Source: a virus
Length of the DNA stretch: 64,000 bases
IMG/VR virus record: IMGVR_UViG_3300030380_006185
Span: 62,001-126,000 of that record
Direction: 5' to 3' (one strand)
Under the pieces are notes generated by a model, which was given only the letters and a program-made list of their open reading frames with translations, made no database searches and was not told the DNA's origin. The stretch's first letter is position 1; every line of letters begins with the position of its first letter. This document shows, in pieces, positions 31,091-39,286 of the stretch. Position numbers and translations under genes: made by a program.

Positions 31091-32026
31091 TTAGTAAGTC
31101 GCAGAACATAAGTGAGTTTTGTTAAAAGGACACCAATGACAGTTTTTATGTGGAGTTGGTTGATGATCTTTATCTAAATACCCATCTTGACCAAATGCTT
31201 CATTTATAAAATTATTAAGGGATTTTTGAACTCTATTCATCTTAACTTTACCTGAGGGGGGTGTGAATGTTTGGATTCTTCTAATTACAAATTCTTTACT
31301 TTCGTATAGTTTACGTTTAACGATAAAAAACTCAACCTCTATTTTTTCAACGGGAACATTATATAGTTCAGCAAAATATTTTTTATACAACACCAATTGA
31401 AGTTGTTTATTTTCATCTGATTTCATTGTTTTATTCCAACCAGATTTGCTTGTTTTAATATCTATAATTTTAAATGTTTGGGTTGGTTCATGATACATTA
31501 CAACATCTAAATATCCCTGTAATAATAGGTTAGGTTTATATTTATGAGGTGTTACTTTAACAGGTACTTCACATCCAACTAAATGCCAACCACGTTTTGA
31601 AAAATATTTTTTCTTTCTTTTAGCAAATTCTCTAATTATTTCAACTCCATCTTCATAAAACTCTCTTAGCTCTTCTGGGGATGAGAAATGTTGTTTATTA
31701 TTGGATTTGTATTGTTTGATATATTCTTCTCTAAGAGTTTCCTCTAACATTTCAGAGGTATTTATTCGATCTGCTTCAGCATAGCTTTTATCATACATTA
31801 CTGTAAGGTAATGTTGTAATACTTCGTGCAAAGCGGTTCCAAATACAGTATGGATACTTGAGGTGAATTGTTTATGACCTTCTCTATATTGTAATGACCA
31901 TTTTTTAGGGCATTCATTAAACATAGATAGTTGAGAATAAGAAATTGCCTTTTGATAAGCAAAATTTATCTCAGGCAATTGTTTCTCTCTAATCTCTTTG
32001 AGGATAGAGGGTTTTTTCTTTGACAT
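31091..32026 (-). CDS. PD-(D/E)XK nuclease, Cas4/RecB-like
   Basis: 311 residues from ATG 32024-32026. SYSQLSMFNECPKKWSLQY opens like PDDEXK_1 (PF12705); the GTALHEVLQ segment, LLLQGYLDVVMYH and FKIIDIKTSKSGW supply the D and ExK core, and QLQLVLYKKYFAEL the following helix. A CHWCPF pair near the C-terminus and other Cys residues suggest an iron-sulphur cluster as in Cas4/AddB. Likely a recombination or DNA-end processing nuclease. Confidence 0.82.
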   Translation of the reverse strand: MSKKKPSILKEIREKQLPEINFAYQKAISYSQLSMFNECPKKWSLQYREGHKQFTSSIHTVFGTALHEVLQHYLTVMYDKSYAEADRINTSEMLEETLREEYIKQYKSNNKQHFSSPEELREFYEDGVEIIREFAKRKKKYFSKRGWHLVGCEVPVKVTPHKYKPNLLLQGYLDVVMYHEPTQTFKIIDIKTSKSGWNKTMKSDENKQLQLVLYKKYFAELYNVPVEKIEVEFFIVKRKLYESKEFVIRRIQTFTPPSGKVKMNRVQKSLNNFINEAFGQDGYLDKDHQPTPHKNCHWCPFNKTHLCSATY

Positions 32027-32044
32027 AACTATAAAATACAAAAA

Positions 32045-32065
32045 AAGCCTGTCAAAGACAAGCTT
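32045..32065 (-). terminator. Rho-independent terminator
   Basis: A 9-bp stem (AAGCTTGTC/GACAGGCTT with one T-G pair), a 3-base loop, then seven T residues on the minus strand, after the cupin gene. Confidence 0.8.
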
Positions 32066-32091
32066 TAATTTAATTTATATAAGAGTTTAGT

Positions 32092-32436
32092 TTATTTTCT
32101 ATTATAATCGTCTTCAATTCTTACTATATCATCTTCTCCAAAATACGAGCCGTGTTGGACTTCTATAAAGACTAAATCTTTTTCTTCTTTATTTTCAACT
32201 CTATGTTTTACACCTTGAGGAATTAAAACAGTTTCTCCATACTCATAATTACGTATTTCATCATCAAGAGTTATAGTGGCAACCCCAGAAACAACTGTCC
32301 ACACCTCACTTCTTTTAAAATGATATTGGTAACTAAGTCTACCTCCTGGGATAACAGTTATTTGTTTTACTTTACATTTTTCATTTGAGAGGAGAATTTC
32401 GTATTTACCCCAAGGTCTACTTTCATTTTCTTCCAT
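32092..32436 (-). CDS. Cupin, mannose-6-phosphate isomerase type II-like
   Basis: 114 residues. RPWGKYEIL (7-15), PGGRLSYQYHFKRSE, GETVLIPQGVKHRVEN and a final FIEVQHGSYFGEDDIVRIEDDY match the C-terminal cupin of ManC/WbuC-type enzymes, with metal-binding His residues. It could supply mannose-6-phosphate to the phosphomannomutase at 3.8 kb. Confidence 0.82.
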   Translation of the reverse strand: MEENESRPWGKYEILLSNEKCKVKQITVIPGGRLSYQYHFKRSEVWTVVSGVATITLDDEIRNYEYGETVLIPQGVKHRVENKEEKDLVFIEVQHGSYFGEDDIVRIEDDYNRK

Positions 32437-32442
32437 AGTGTT

Positions 32443-32865
32443 TTATTTTTTTAATAGCCAACTACTAGATTGTATCTTGTCACCAAGCCCATCTAAAAGT
32501 TTTATCCCTAATTCATTGCAAATTGGACTTTCTGGGATAGATTGGTTGTTTTGGTCTCCTCCATTGGCAAAATATAATTCCCATGTTTTACCATATTCAT
32601 TATGGATATGTTTTAGGGTTTCTATTTGCGTTCTGTCTTCATCTATAGAAATTAAAGCATGTCCAACATATTTTATAGAACTTACTATTTCTAATCTTTC
32701 ATTTTCTTCTTGGAATTCTTTTGATCCCTTTAATTCTCTTTGTAGGTCAGAATTAACTATAGCTATGACATAATCATCACTAAATTCTTTAGCTTTTCTT
32801 AAAAGTTCTAGGTGTCCTTTATGGATGGGGTTAAAATATCCACTAACTATAACTACTTTTCTCAT
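32443..32865 (-). CDS. Cytidylyltransferase-like nucleotidyltransferase
   Basis: 140 residues from ATG 32863-32865. VVIVSGYFNPIHKGHLELL holds the HxGH motif of the cytidylyltransferase/TagD family. Similar phage genes are thought to act in sugar or lipid precursor activation or NAD metabolism. The C-terminal ISSTE-like motif appears as IQSSSWLLK. Confidence 0.8.
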   Translation of the reverse strand: MRKVVIVSGYFNPIHKGHLELLRKAKEFSDDYVIAIVNSDLQRELKGSKEFQEENERLEIVSSIKYVGHALISIDEDRTQIETLKHIHNEYGKTWELYFANGGDQNNQSIPESPICNELGIKLLDGLGDKIQSSSWLLKK

Positions 32866-32867
32866 TT

Positions 32868-32936
32868 TTAACAATTACAGCAGTTACAGCTACAACTAGT
32901 TTTACATTTACATGTTTGGCAGTTACAATCTTTCAT
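32868..32936 (-). CDS. 22-residue metallothionein-like Cys-rich peptide
   Basis: ATG at 32934-32936, two bases from the next ATG and six from the gene upstream. Nine of 22 residues are Cys in CxC and CxxC spacing (CNCQTCKCK, CSCNCCNC). This is the pattern of a metallothionein domain. Codon use is that of a real coding region with TGT and TGC mixed. Function is inferred only. Confidence 0.6.
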   Translation of the reverse strand: MKDCNCQTCKCKTSCSCNCCNC

Positions 32937-32942
32937 TTTTTT

Positions 32943-33179
32943 TTATTTTATGATTCCGGCTCTCACCATCATTTTTTTTCTTTCAGCTAGTGCTTCTTCT
33001 CCACCCATTATAGCTTCAAAATCAATCATCCCTAACTCACCAGCAACTCTACTCAATTCAATCATATTATTTGCTACTTTACGGAGTTCTTCATCAGATG
33101 AAGCATCATCTTTAGCAAATTCTAGTACTCGAAGGAGTAAAGGGATTGATAATTCAACTGTAGTTTTTGGGTTTCTCAT
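32943..33179 (-). CDS. Conserved T4-type marine phage protein
   Basis: 78 residues. The start RNPKTTVELSIPLLLRVLEFA is typical of an unnamed protein that accompanies clamp-loader genes in marine T4-type phages. Helical; function unknown. Confidence 0.6.
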   Translation of the reverse strand: MRNPKTTVELSIPLLLRVLEFAKDDASSDEELRKVANNMIELSRVAGELGMIDFEAIMGGEEALAERKKMMVRAGIIK

Positions 33180-33565
33180 TATGCAAATTTTGCTCTTACT
33201 GCAGCTCCTAAATCCGCATCATTAGAATGTTTTTTAATCATTTTTCTAACTTCTCCTCTAATAGCTTCTGCACTAGCATCAATTCCTACTGCTTCTTCCA
33301 TTGTATCATCTTCTTCATAGTATGATTCTTTTACATCATCTTCCTCATACATACCTTCTTTAACTTCTTTTTCCTCTTTTTCTTCTCCTTCATTCATAAA
33401 ATGCTCAAAAGCCATTTCATAATCTGATTTTTCACGAGGTGGGATTTGGGTAATTGCTTCAACTCCAACGATTCCACCAGCCATGTAGTGTTCGTTTAAG
33501 TTTTCTTTTTCTTCATTAACAGGCACTCCTGCTAATTTTTGCATTCGATTTAATTCTTTTGACAT
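33179..33565 (-). CDS. Acidic protein with MQKLAG N-terminal tag (possible head core protein)
   Basis: 128 residues. The N-terminus LNRMQKLAGVPVNEE recurs on head-associated proteins of marine T4-type phages, and LNEH at 23-26 fits an L-x-E protease site. The middle is extremely acidic (repeats of YEEDD and EEKE), like prohead core proteins. It could be scaffold or internal protein; no direct proof. Confidence 0.5.
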   Translation of the reverse strand: MSKELNRMQKLAGVPVNEEKENLNEHYMAGGIVGVEAITQIPPREKSDYEMAFEHFMNEGEEKEEKEVKEGMYEEDDVKESYYEEDDTMEEAVGIDASAEAIRGEVRKMIKKHSNDADLGAAVRAKFA

Positions 33566-33588
33566 TTTATAGTATTTTATTATAAATA

Positions 33589-33798
33589 TTAACCTTTTAT
33601 TGTTCTTTCAATTTTTTCAAGATAAAGTATAGCATCCATATGTTCTTGTTTAGCATGTTCTATCCAATCTAGGATGCCTAAGTCTGTTCTATCTAAATCT
33701 GTATTGTATTTTTCTTTTCCAAATTTAGCTCTTTCAATAAATTGATCAATAACTGAATCAACTATTGAGTCTGTTTTTTCAATTTTTCTTTTTTTCAT
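33589..33798 (-). CDS. MazG-like / dATP pyrophosphohydrolase-like fragment
   Basis: 69 residues from ATG 33796-33798; a longer frame would overlap the upstream gene more. FGKEKYNTDL, DWIEHAKQEHMDAILYLEKIE fits the helical E-x-x-E / D-x-x-x-Y layout of small phage nucleotide pyrophosphohydrolases. It is shorter than usual, so activity is uncertain. Confidence 0.5.
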   Translation of the reverse strand: MKKRKIEKTDSIVDSVIDQFIERAKFGKEKYNTDLDRTDLGILDWIEHAKQEHMDAILYLEKIERTIKG

Positions 33799-34000
33799 GT
33801 ATGTACCAAGGTAAAGTGTCTTTTTTCTTTTTAGGTTTTTCATACCAACCTACATTAGGAAGAATTGTACCTAAATGACTTTTATCTAATAATTCAATGT
33901 TATAGGTTTTAGGAGATTTAATTTCTATTATTTCTCCTGTATAGCTTTCTCCTAAAAATGTACAATGTACTTTATCTCCTATTTTTAGTTTTTTACCCAC
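33779..34000 (-). CDS. Small KOW/SH3-like protein
   Basis: 73 residues: KIGDKVHCTFLGESYTGEIIEI opens like a small beta barrel, then a Lys-rich C-terminus. Overlaps genes on both sides. Function unknown. Confidence 0.55.
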   Translation of the reverse strand: MGKKLKIGDKVHCTFLGESYTGEIIEIKSPKTYNIELLDKSHLGTILPNVGWYEKPKKKKDTLPWYIHEKKKN

Positions 34001-34451
34001 TTTTTAATAGTTTTTTAGATTCTTTTTCATCAACACCCATAGTATGGAGTATATTTAGGGTTTCTTTCTTTTTTAAAACTTCTAAGTATCTAGCAGCTGT
34101 AAATTTACCACATTGAAAATAGTCACTTAAAATTTCTACAAGTTGTGGATTAGGGGATTTTTTCTTACTTTTTATATACTTTAAGAAAACCTTCTTTTTT
34201 GGAATCATTTCTCTATAAATATTATAGGTTTGTATTTTATTATCGTAAGGTATAGTTTGGACATGATTAGTCAATTCAACGTAATTTACATTCATAGACA
34301 CAAACCGATGAATCATATAGGAGTTAAAACAATCCCATGATTCATCAGTAAAACAATTAGCAGGTGTTTTATATAGAGTGATTTCATTTAACCACCCCCA
34401 TATATTTTTTATCTGCTTTCTGCCTGGTCTAGGGTATCTACTAGTCTTCAA
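33993..34451 (-). CDS. Clamp loader small subunit (gp62-like)
   Basis: 152 residues. The series IWGWLNEITLYKTP, SYMIHRFVSMN, YNIYREMIPKKKVFLKYIKSKKK and LSDYFQCGKFTAARYLEVL follows the T4-type gp62 pattern. It pairs with gp44-like ATPase (34706) to load the clamp encoded at 43.7 kb. Position next to gp44 supports this. Confidence 0.75.
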   Translation of the reverse strand: MKTSRYPRPGRKQIKNIWGWLNEITLYKTPANCFTDESWDCFNSYMIHRFVSMNVNYVELTNHVQTIPYDNKIQTYNIYREMIPKKKVFLKYIKSKKKSPNPQLVEILSDYFQCGKFTAARYLEVLKKKETLNILHTMGVDEKESKKLLKSG

Positions 34452-34695
34452 TAGTCATATCTTTATATTCTTCTCTAATTTCAGGTGGAATAGAATCTTT
34501 AAGAATTTTCTTTGATTCTAAATCATAAAATACAGGGATAGGCATAAGCATATCTTCATCTGTTCCTGTTACAAATTTGGATACTTTACGAATTACTACC
34601 GCTTGTCCAAATAATTTACCTCCATCGAATCCCTCTACTGCTGTAGTGTTTGTTAGGTCAATGTTTGGTTGTTGTGGGGGTGCTTGATTTTGCAT
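34441..34695 (-). CDS. Conserved T4-type marine phage protein
   Basis: 84 residues. PNIDLTNTTAVEGFDGGKLFGQAVVIRKVSKFVTGT and PIPVFYDLE recall a small protein found between clamp-loader genes in marine T4-type phages, whose relatives carry a zinc ribbon; the Cys residues are lost here. Function unknown. Confidence 0.6.
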   Translation of the reverse strand: MQNQAPPQQPNIDLTNTTAVEGFDGGKLFGQAVVIRKVSKFVTGTDEDMLMPIPVFYDLESKKILKDSIPPEIREEYKDMTIED

Positions 34696-34705
34696 TATTT
34701 ATTAT

Positions 34706-35614
34706 TTATTTAATTGTTTCTATTATTTTGGCTATTGCCGACATTATATTAATCTCTTTATCAATTCGGAAATTTGCTTGAAAAAGATGTTCATTTAGTA
34801 TTATAGTTACTGATCCTTCCTTATCTTTAGCATATACTGAAATATGTTCAAATAGTAAGCGGTATAGTTCTTCAAAATCTTTTACACCACTATCTGCTAT
34901 AATTTGTCTTATTTTAATCCAGTTTTTTGTTTGGGTAAGTTCTTTTAGTACTTCTTTAGTATAATTGTTTGAAGCTAAAACTGATTCATTTATTTTAAGT
35001 TTACCATCTTGGTTAGATAATTGGATTGTATTCAACATTTTTCTAACATCAGGATAGTTTTTATTTACTATAGTAGCTACTTCTTTAACATCATGTGAAA
35101 TACTTTCTTTTTCCATTACATCTGCTAAATGTTTTGCAATAACTGATTTTGATGGTGGAACAATTTTAAGTACTTGACAACGTGATTGTATTGGATCAAT
35201 AATTCTCTCAACAAAATTACACGTTAATATAAAGCGAGTTGAACGAGAAAATGTTTCAATTACGTTTCTAAGTGCTGCTTGTCCATTTATAGTAATAAAA
35301 TCTGCTTCATCTAAGATAACTACTTTTATACCATTCCAAGAAGCAGCAGAAGCGAATCCTTTTACTTTTTCTCTGATTGTATCAATTCCATTTTCATCAC
35401 TTGCGTTAATATAAAGATGGTCACAGTTTAGATTTTTAACTATAAGTTTAGCTAGTGTAGTTTTACCTGTTCCAGCAGGTCCATAGAATATAAAGTTTTG
35501 GATGTCGTTTTGGTCAAGATATTTTTGAATTGTCTCTTTGACTTGTTCATTTCCTACATAATCTTGTAAAACAGTAGGACGGTATTTTTCAACTAACAAA
35601 GTGTTGTCTTTCAT
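34706..35614 (-). CDS. Clamp loader ATPase (gp44-like, RFC small subunit type)
   Basis: 302 residues, AAA+ protein. LLVEKYRPTVLQDYVGNE is the RFC box I, GPAGTGKTT (45-53) Walker A, VVILDEAD Walker B, TCNF sensor 1 and QSRCQ the SRC arginine-finger motif. Loads the sliding clamp onto DNA with the gp62-like subunit. Confidence 0.93.
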   Translation of the reverse strand: MKDNTLLVEKYRPTVLQDYVGNEQVKETIQKYLDQNDIQNFIFYGPAGTGKTTLAKLIVKNLNCDHLYINASDENGIDTIREKVKGFASAASWNGIKVVILDEADFITINGQAALRNVIETFSRSTRFILTCNFVERIIDPIQSRCQVLKIVPPSKSVIAKHLADVMEKESISHDVKEVATIVNKNYPDVRKMLNTIQLSNQDGKLKINESVLASNNYTKEVLKELTQTKNWIKIRQIIADSGVKDFEELYRLLFEHISVYAKDKEGSVTIILNEHLFQANFRIDKEINIMSAIAKIIETIK

Positions 35615-35643
35615 AACTTATTTTTATAACCTAATTATACAAA

Positions 35644-35666
35644 AACTTTTACCAATAGGCAAGTTT
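35644..35666 (-). terminator. Probable terminator
   Basis: An imperfect stem (ACTTGCC/GGTAAAAGT) followed by TTTTT on the minus strand, at the end of the tagged-protein array. Confidence 0.5.
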
Positions 35667-36331
35667 TATTTTTTAAAATATTGATTATAAGTTGTTTCTA
35701 CAAATTCATCATAAACAGGATGAAACATATATTCATCGATTCCCCTTCTAAGGATATCATCAGTTGTTATAAGAAATTCTCTTGGGGTGTATGTACCAGC
35801 ATCATCTCTTATCCATTGTTTAATGTCTTCTTCAGTAAAACCTCTATATGTAGCAATATCAACTTTTTTAAATTTTATATAATCTTTTATATCCTTAACT
35901 ATTTTTGATTGTTTTGAATATAGAAAACTTTTTAATTCTTCAGGAGTACCAAGTTTATTTTCATTAATTGCGCTATGTATTTCCTCTAAAGTATCTATTT
36001 CTAATTCACTTTCAAATCCATACCTATTAGAAAGTTTAGTTAAAATATTTTTAACTTTAATTTTATCTTTTCTATTAACTAGTATTTTAAGATTTTTATC
36101 ACTAATCCCATGATCATTTTCTACTGCAGCGTCAAAAGATTGAAGAAGGGATTCAACGTCATTTCTAAATTTTTTATATTTTTTTTCAAAATATGGTTCC
36201 CCTACTTTATCACTGTAGGTCATTAAATACAAGTGGACTAAATCATCTTTTGGTTTATAATCTATTGTACGAAGTTCTAATACCTTAGATATTTCCTCTT
36301 TGATAAGTTGTTTTAGTTGGGAATGTTTCAT
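35666..36331 (-). CDS. Tag-I protein (possible virion-packaged effector)
   Basis: 221 residues. The N-terminus KHSQLKQLIKEEISKVLE is the type-I tag shared by five genes here, with an L-I-K-E prohead-protease-like site. The rest is unrelated to the other tagged proteins. A VDIATYRGF segment near 160 recalls the first motif of ADP-ribosyltransferases (YRG), but later motifs are not clear. Last gene of the array. Confidence 0.65.
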   Translation of the reverse strand: MKHSQLKQLIKEEISKVLELRTIDYKPKDDLVHLYLMTYSDKVGEPYFEKKYKKFRNDVESLLQSFDAAVENDHGISDKNLKILVNRKDKIKVKNILTKLSNRYGFESELEIDTLEEIHSAINENKLGTPEELKSFLYSKQSKIVKDIKDYIKFKKVDIATYRGFTEEDIKQWIRDDAGTYTPREFLITTDDILRRGIDEYMFHPVYDEFVETTYNQYFKK

Positions 36332-36333
36332 TT

Positions 36334-36945
36334 TTATCTTTTTGGAAGTCTTCTCTTTAAAAGTAACTTATAGTCATAATCAACCATTTTATCTAAACCT
36401 GAATGGAATCCACGATTTCCACCCTCACGGTAGAAAAAGAAATATAATTTATGTTTAGGTGAATAATAATATTCAGATGAAAGTGATGTTGACAATGGTG
36501 TTTTTTTATAATTTTGTTCTATAGCTTGTTTAAATTCATCACGTGTCATACCATCAGTAGCTACATAAAGTTGTGTATGACCTAATGCCCCACTTGAAGT
36601 TCCTTCAACGTATGCTTTTATTGCTATACCCTTTTCTTCTAGTTCTTTAGCTAAAGCAGAAGCATCGTTCCATACTTTACTATCAGTACGAACTTCATCA
36701 ATTGGAAGAGAATTAACTTGAGCTTCTGCATCTCTTACCATTTTAAAGAATTTAGGTAAATCTTTTTTACTAATTTTAAGGTATGCGTCTCCACCATATG
36801 AATCACTACCTATAATAAAATACAAGTTACCATCAACACCAAATTTTAAATTTGCTACACCCAACATCTTAGATAAATGTTTACCTTCATTTAATACGCT
36901 ACGTATTTCCTCTTTAATAAGTTTTTTTAGTTGTGAGTGTTTCAT
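36334..36945 (-). CDS. Tag-I protein, unknown function
   Basis: 203 residues. Tag KHSQLKKLIKEEIRSVLNE with two L/I-x-E sites. The body has a beta-rich N-terminal part (LYFIIGSDSYGGDAYLKIS) and an YYYSPKHKLYFFFYREGGNRGF segment. ATG overlaps or abuts both neighbours. Confidence 0.7.
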   Translation of the reverse strand: MKHSQLKKLIKEEIRSVLNEGKHLSKMLGVANLKFGVDGNLYFIIGSDSYGGDAYLKISKKDLPKFFKMVRDAEAQVNSLPIDEVRTDSKVWNDASALAKELEEKGIAIKAYVEGTSSGALGHTQLYVATDGMTRDEFKQAIEQNYKKTPLSTSLSSEYYYSPKHKLYFFFYREGGNRGFHSGLDKMVDYDYKLLLKRRLPKR

Positions 36946-37274
36946 CTTATTTTATTTAAAATGCTGTTAAAAATTTCTATCTCATCAGAAAAGAAATTAT
37001 CTCCCTTATTTTGCATTTCTTCAACCTTCATTTCTAGAAAATAAATTAATTTTCTTCTCTCTATAGGAGTAAGCTCAAGCGATTCATTTAATAGCTTATT
37101 TTCAGCTAATTGTACTTTTTTATTATAATGTGATTTTAGAACCATATTTATAGCATCTCTAAACTTCCAAAAGGGAGTTGAATATACTAAAGTTCTAATT
37201 TTACCTGCTAAATCAATTGTTGAAGCATTAGATATTTCTTCTTTAATAAGTTTTTTTAGTTGTGAGTGTTTCAT
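36942..37274 (-). CDS. Protein carrying both tag I and internal tag II
   Basis: 110 residues. N-terminus KHSQLKKLIKEEISNAS is tag I; residues about 54-65 (VQLAENKLLNESLE) match the core of tag II. This looks like fusion of two tagged genes or recombination between tag sequences. The C-terminal half is helical. Confidence 0.7.
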   Translation of the reverse strand: MKHSQLKKLIKEEISNASTIDLAGKIRTLVYSTPFWKFRDAINMVLKSHYNKKVQLAENKLLNESLELTPIERRKLIYFLEMKVEEMQNKGDNFFSDEIEIFNSILNKIR

Positions 37275-37756
37275 GATACGCTTTTTGTAATCTTCAGTTG
37301 TTTTAAATCTTTTAAATATTCATCTGTCATTACAAGAATTACTCCCATTTTGTAATGTGGTTGTTGAGAGGTAAATGAAAGTTCAGTTACTTTTGGGTTG
37401 AATCTAGGAGGTTTGTTATTGTAATATTGTATTTGATATACACCAAATTCTTTTCCTTCACCTTCTTTATCGGGGTGAGGGTCTTGTGGATAGTTCCCTT
37501 CAAATTGGTTATATTGAATATGTGAAAACATTGGAGATGTTGTTTTTTCAGGTGTCATCAAGTTCAATGTAGCTTCTTTCATACTACTAACTGCGTTTGG
37601 GAAGTATCGTTTAATAACTTCCATATCTTCAGCATCAGGTTTATTTCGTTCAACGTATTTTACAATTTTATCACCTGAAAAATTTTTGTAGGTGGCTTCA
37701 TTTAATGCGCTACGTATTTCCTCTTTGATGAGTTGTTTTAATTCGGAGTGTTTCAT
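37271..37756 (-). CDS. Tag-I protein, unknown function
   Basis: 161 residues. Tag KHSELKQLIKEEIRSALNE. The body is polar with Pro-rich stretches (YPQDPHPDKEGEGKEFG) and an LSFTSQQPHYKMGVILVMT strand pair. Not recognised. Confidence 0.7.
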   Translation of the reverse strand: MKHSELKQLIKEEIRSALNEATYKNFSGDKIVKYVERNKPDAEDMEVIKRYFPNAVSSMKEATLNLMTPEKTTSPMFSHIQYNQFEGNYPQDPHPDKEGEGKEFGVYQIQYYNNKPPRFNPKVTELSFTSQQPHYKMGVILVMTDEYLKDLKQLKITKSVS

Positions 37757-37757
37757 C

Positions 37758-37997
37758 TTATTTTTGTGAAAATCGAAAATATTTTCTTATTGTATCCTTA
37801 ATATCCAACTCATTATTTTTCCAGTATTTTTCATCAAAAGAATCATAATCATCACCAGGTTGTGCTTCTAACCCCTTTTCATATGCTACTTGAAAATGAA
37901 TTTTAAGAGCATTTGTTAATGAGGTATCTGGGAATTGGGTATCTTCATTTAATAGCTTATTTTCAGCTAAATATTTTTTTAAGTCAAAGTTTTTCAT
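37758..37997 (-). CDS. Tag-II protein, unknown function
   Basis: 79 residues. Tag KNFDLKKYLAENKLLNED with L-A-E and L-N-E sites. The rest is an acidic helical body (AQPGDDYDSFDEKYW). Not recognised. Confidence 0.7.
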   Translation of the reverse strand: MKNFDLKKYLAENKLLNEDTQFPDTSLTNALKIHFQVAYEKGLEAQPGDDYDSFDEKYWKNNELDIKDTIRKYFRFSQK

Positions 37998-38003
37998 TTT
38001 ATT

Positions 38004-38240
38004 TTATATATTGTTACTAATTTCTTTTAATTTTGAAATAATTGCTTTAATTTCTTTACTATAAAGTTGTATATTTTCTTTTTCATCAAACATGTATTCT
38101 CTAACATTTGAATTTAAAATGTTATTTAACTGTTCAATAGATCGATCAAATGCATCTTTAAAGGTATTAGGTTTATTATAAAAGTTTTCATTTAATAGCT
38201 TATTTTCAGCTAAATATTTTTTTAAATTAAAGTTTTCCAT
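38004..38240 (-). CDS. Tag-II protein, unknown function
   Basis: 78 residues from ATG 38238-38240 (an upstream TTG is less likely). Tag ENFNLKKYLAENKLLNEN, then a short helical body. Not recognised. Confidence 0.7.
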   Translation of the reverse strand: MENFNLKKYLAENKLLNENFYNKPNTFKDAFDRSIEQLNNILNSNVREYMFDEKENIQLYSKEIKAIISKLKEISNNI

Positions 38241-38241
38241 T

Positions 38242-38793
38242 TTAATCAAATTTATAATATTTCTTTTTGTTCCTTATAGTACCTAATAATATGTTATTTA
38301 TTACGTCTGTAACTGTTTTTAAACTTCTATCTAATTCCTCTTCAGATTGATCATTTTTTACTGCAGTCATAAAAACATCATCTAATGCTTTTACTATGGA
38401 TTTTCTTAGTGGATTATATAATTCTACTGATACTCCAGATACATAATTTCGGTGCATTGGATTAGCTTCAATCTCATTCACTTCATTTAGTTCTCCTTCA
38501 CTACGTAAATGTCCTACTACATATTCTTTATATCTTTCAATTATATCTAATATAGTAAAATTGTCTGGAAATTGGTTTGCTGTAGTTCTTTGTAACATTT
38601 CTTTATCAGTGTATCTGTTGGAATATTCAGGGTGTGCCTTGTCAAACCCATCCATTGAACCAAACTGAGCCTTCCATGATTTTCTTTTATATGCTTCTGA
38701 TCCTTTATTTTCGGGGTCTTGGTTAGGATCATATTCATTTAAAGCATTATGTACTTCTTCTTTAATAAGTTGTTTTAGTTCTGATGGTTTCAT
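38242..38793 (-). CDS. Tag-I protein, unknown function
   Basis: 183 residues. Tag KPSELKQLIKEEVHNALNE. The start of the body (DPNQDPENKGSEAYKRKSW) is polar, the remainder helical. Its ATG-stop junction with the next gene is TAATG. Confidence 0.7.
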   Translation of the reverse strand: MKPSELKQLIKEEVHNALNEYDPNQDPENKGSEAYKRKSWKAQFGSMDGFDKAHPEYSNRYTDKEMLQRTTANQFPDNFTILDIIERYKEYVVGHLRSEGELNEVNEIEANPMHRNYVSGVSVELYNPLRKSIVKALDDVFMTAVKNDQSEEELDRSLKTVTDVINNILLGTIRNKKKYYKFD

Positions 38794-38999
38794 TAATAGT
38801 ATCCTCCTCTATATTTTAAAGTTTTTGCTATTGGCTCTAGTTTTGATGCTAAAGCAACTTTACCATCTTTAGATAAAATATCACCTAAATCTTTTACTGC
38901 TTTAACAATTCCATCAATTTTTTCTAATTCTTCATCAAAATTTTCTTCTTTCACTAGCTTATTTTCAGCTAAGTATTTTTTTAAATTAAATTCTTTCAT
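38793..38999 (-). CDS. Tag-II protein, unknown function
   Basis: 68 residues. Tag KEFNLKKYLAENKLVKEE; the second L-x-E site has changed to VKE. Helical body (ELEKIDGIVKAVKDLGDIL). Not recognised. Confidence 0.7.
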   Translation of the reverse strand: MKEFNLKKYLAENKLVKEENFDEELEKIDGIVKAVKDLGDILSKDGKVALASKLEPIAKTLKYRGGYY

Positions 39000-39010
39000 T
39001 TTAATTAAAT

Positions 39011-39286
39011 TTACATTTTATATATTGTTGGCAAGTCATTTTTTGATACAGTATCACCTAATTCAATTACCCAATAAGCACTTTCTGGTAGACCCATTTC
39101 TTTTCCAATAACCGCTCGTATTTCTTCTAAAGTTGCTTCTCTGGTAAGTTCAAGAAAATCTCCATAGGATTCATAACGATCTATACTATATTTTAGTACT
39201 CTGTATATTCCAGGTTTGAAGATTTCTGTTTCCTCATTTAATAGCTTATTTTCAGCTAAGTATTTTTTTAAATTAAATTCTTTCAT
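39011..39286 (-). CDS. Tag-II protein, unknown function
   Basis: 91 residues. Tag KEFNLKKYLAENKLLNEE, then an alpha/beta body (FKPGIYRVLKYSIDRYESYG). Not recognised. Confidence 0.7.
   Translation of the reverse strand: MKEFNLKKYLAENKLLNEETEIFKPGIYRVLKYSIDRYESYGDFLELTREATLEEIRAVIGKEMGLPESAYWVIELGDTVSKNDLPTIYKM

Noticed and set aside
32443-32874. Longer start (TTG) for the cytidylyltransferase
   Set aside because: It would overlap the Cys-rich peptide gene; the ATG at 32863-32865 starts exactly at the family's first strand.
35666-36331. ADP-ribosyltransferase call from a YRG motif
   Set aside because: Only the first motif is seen; the S-T-S and E-x-E motifs are not evident, so the gene is left as unknown.
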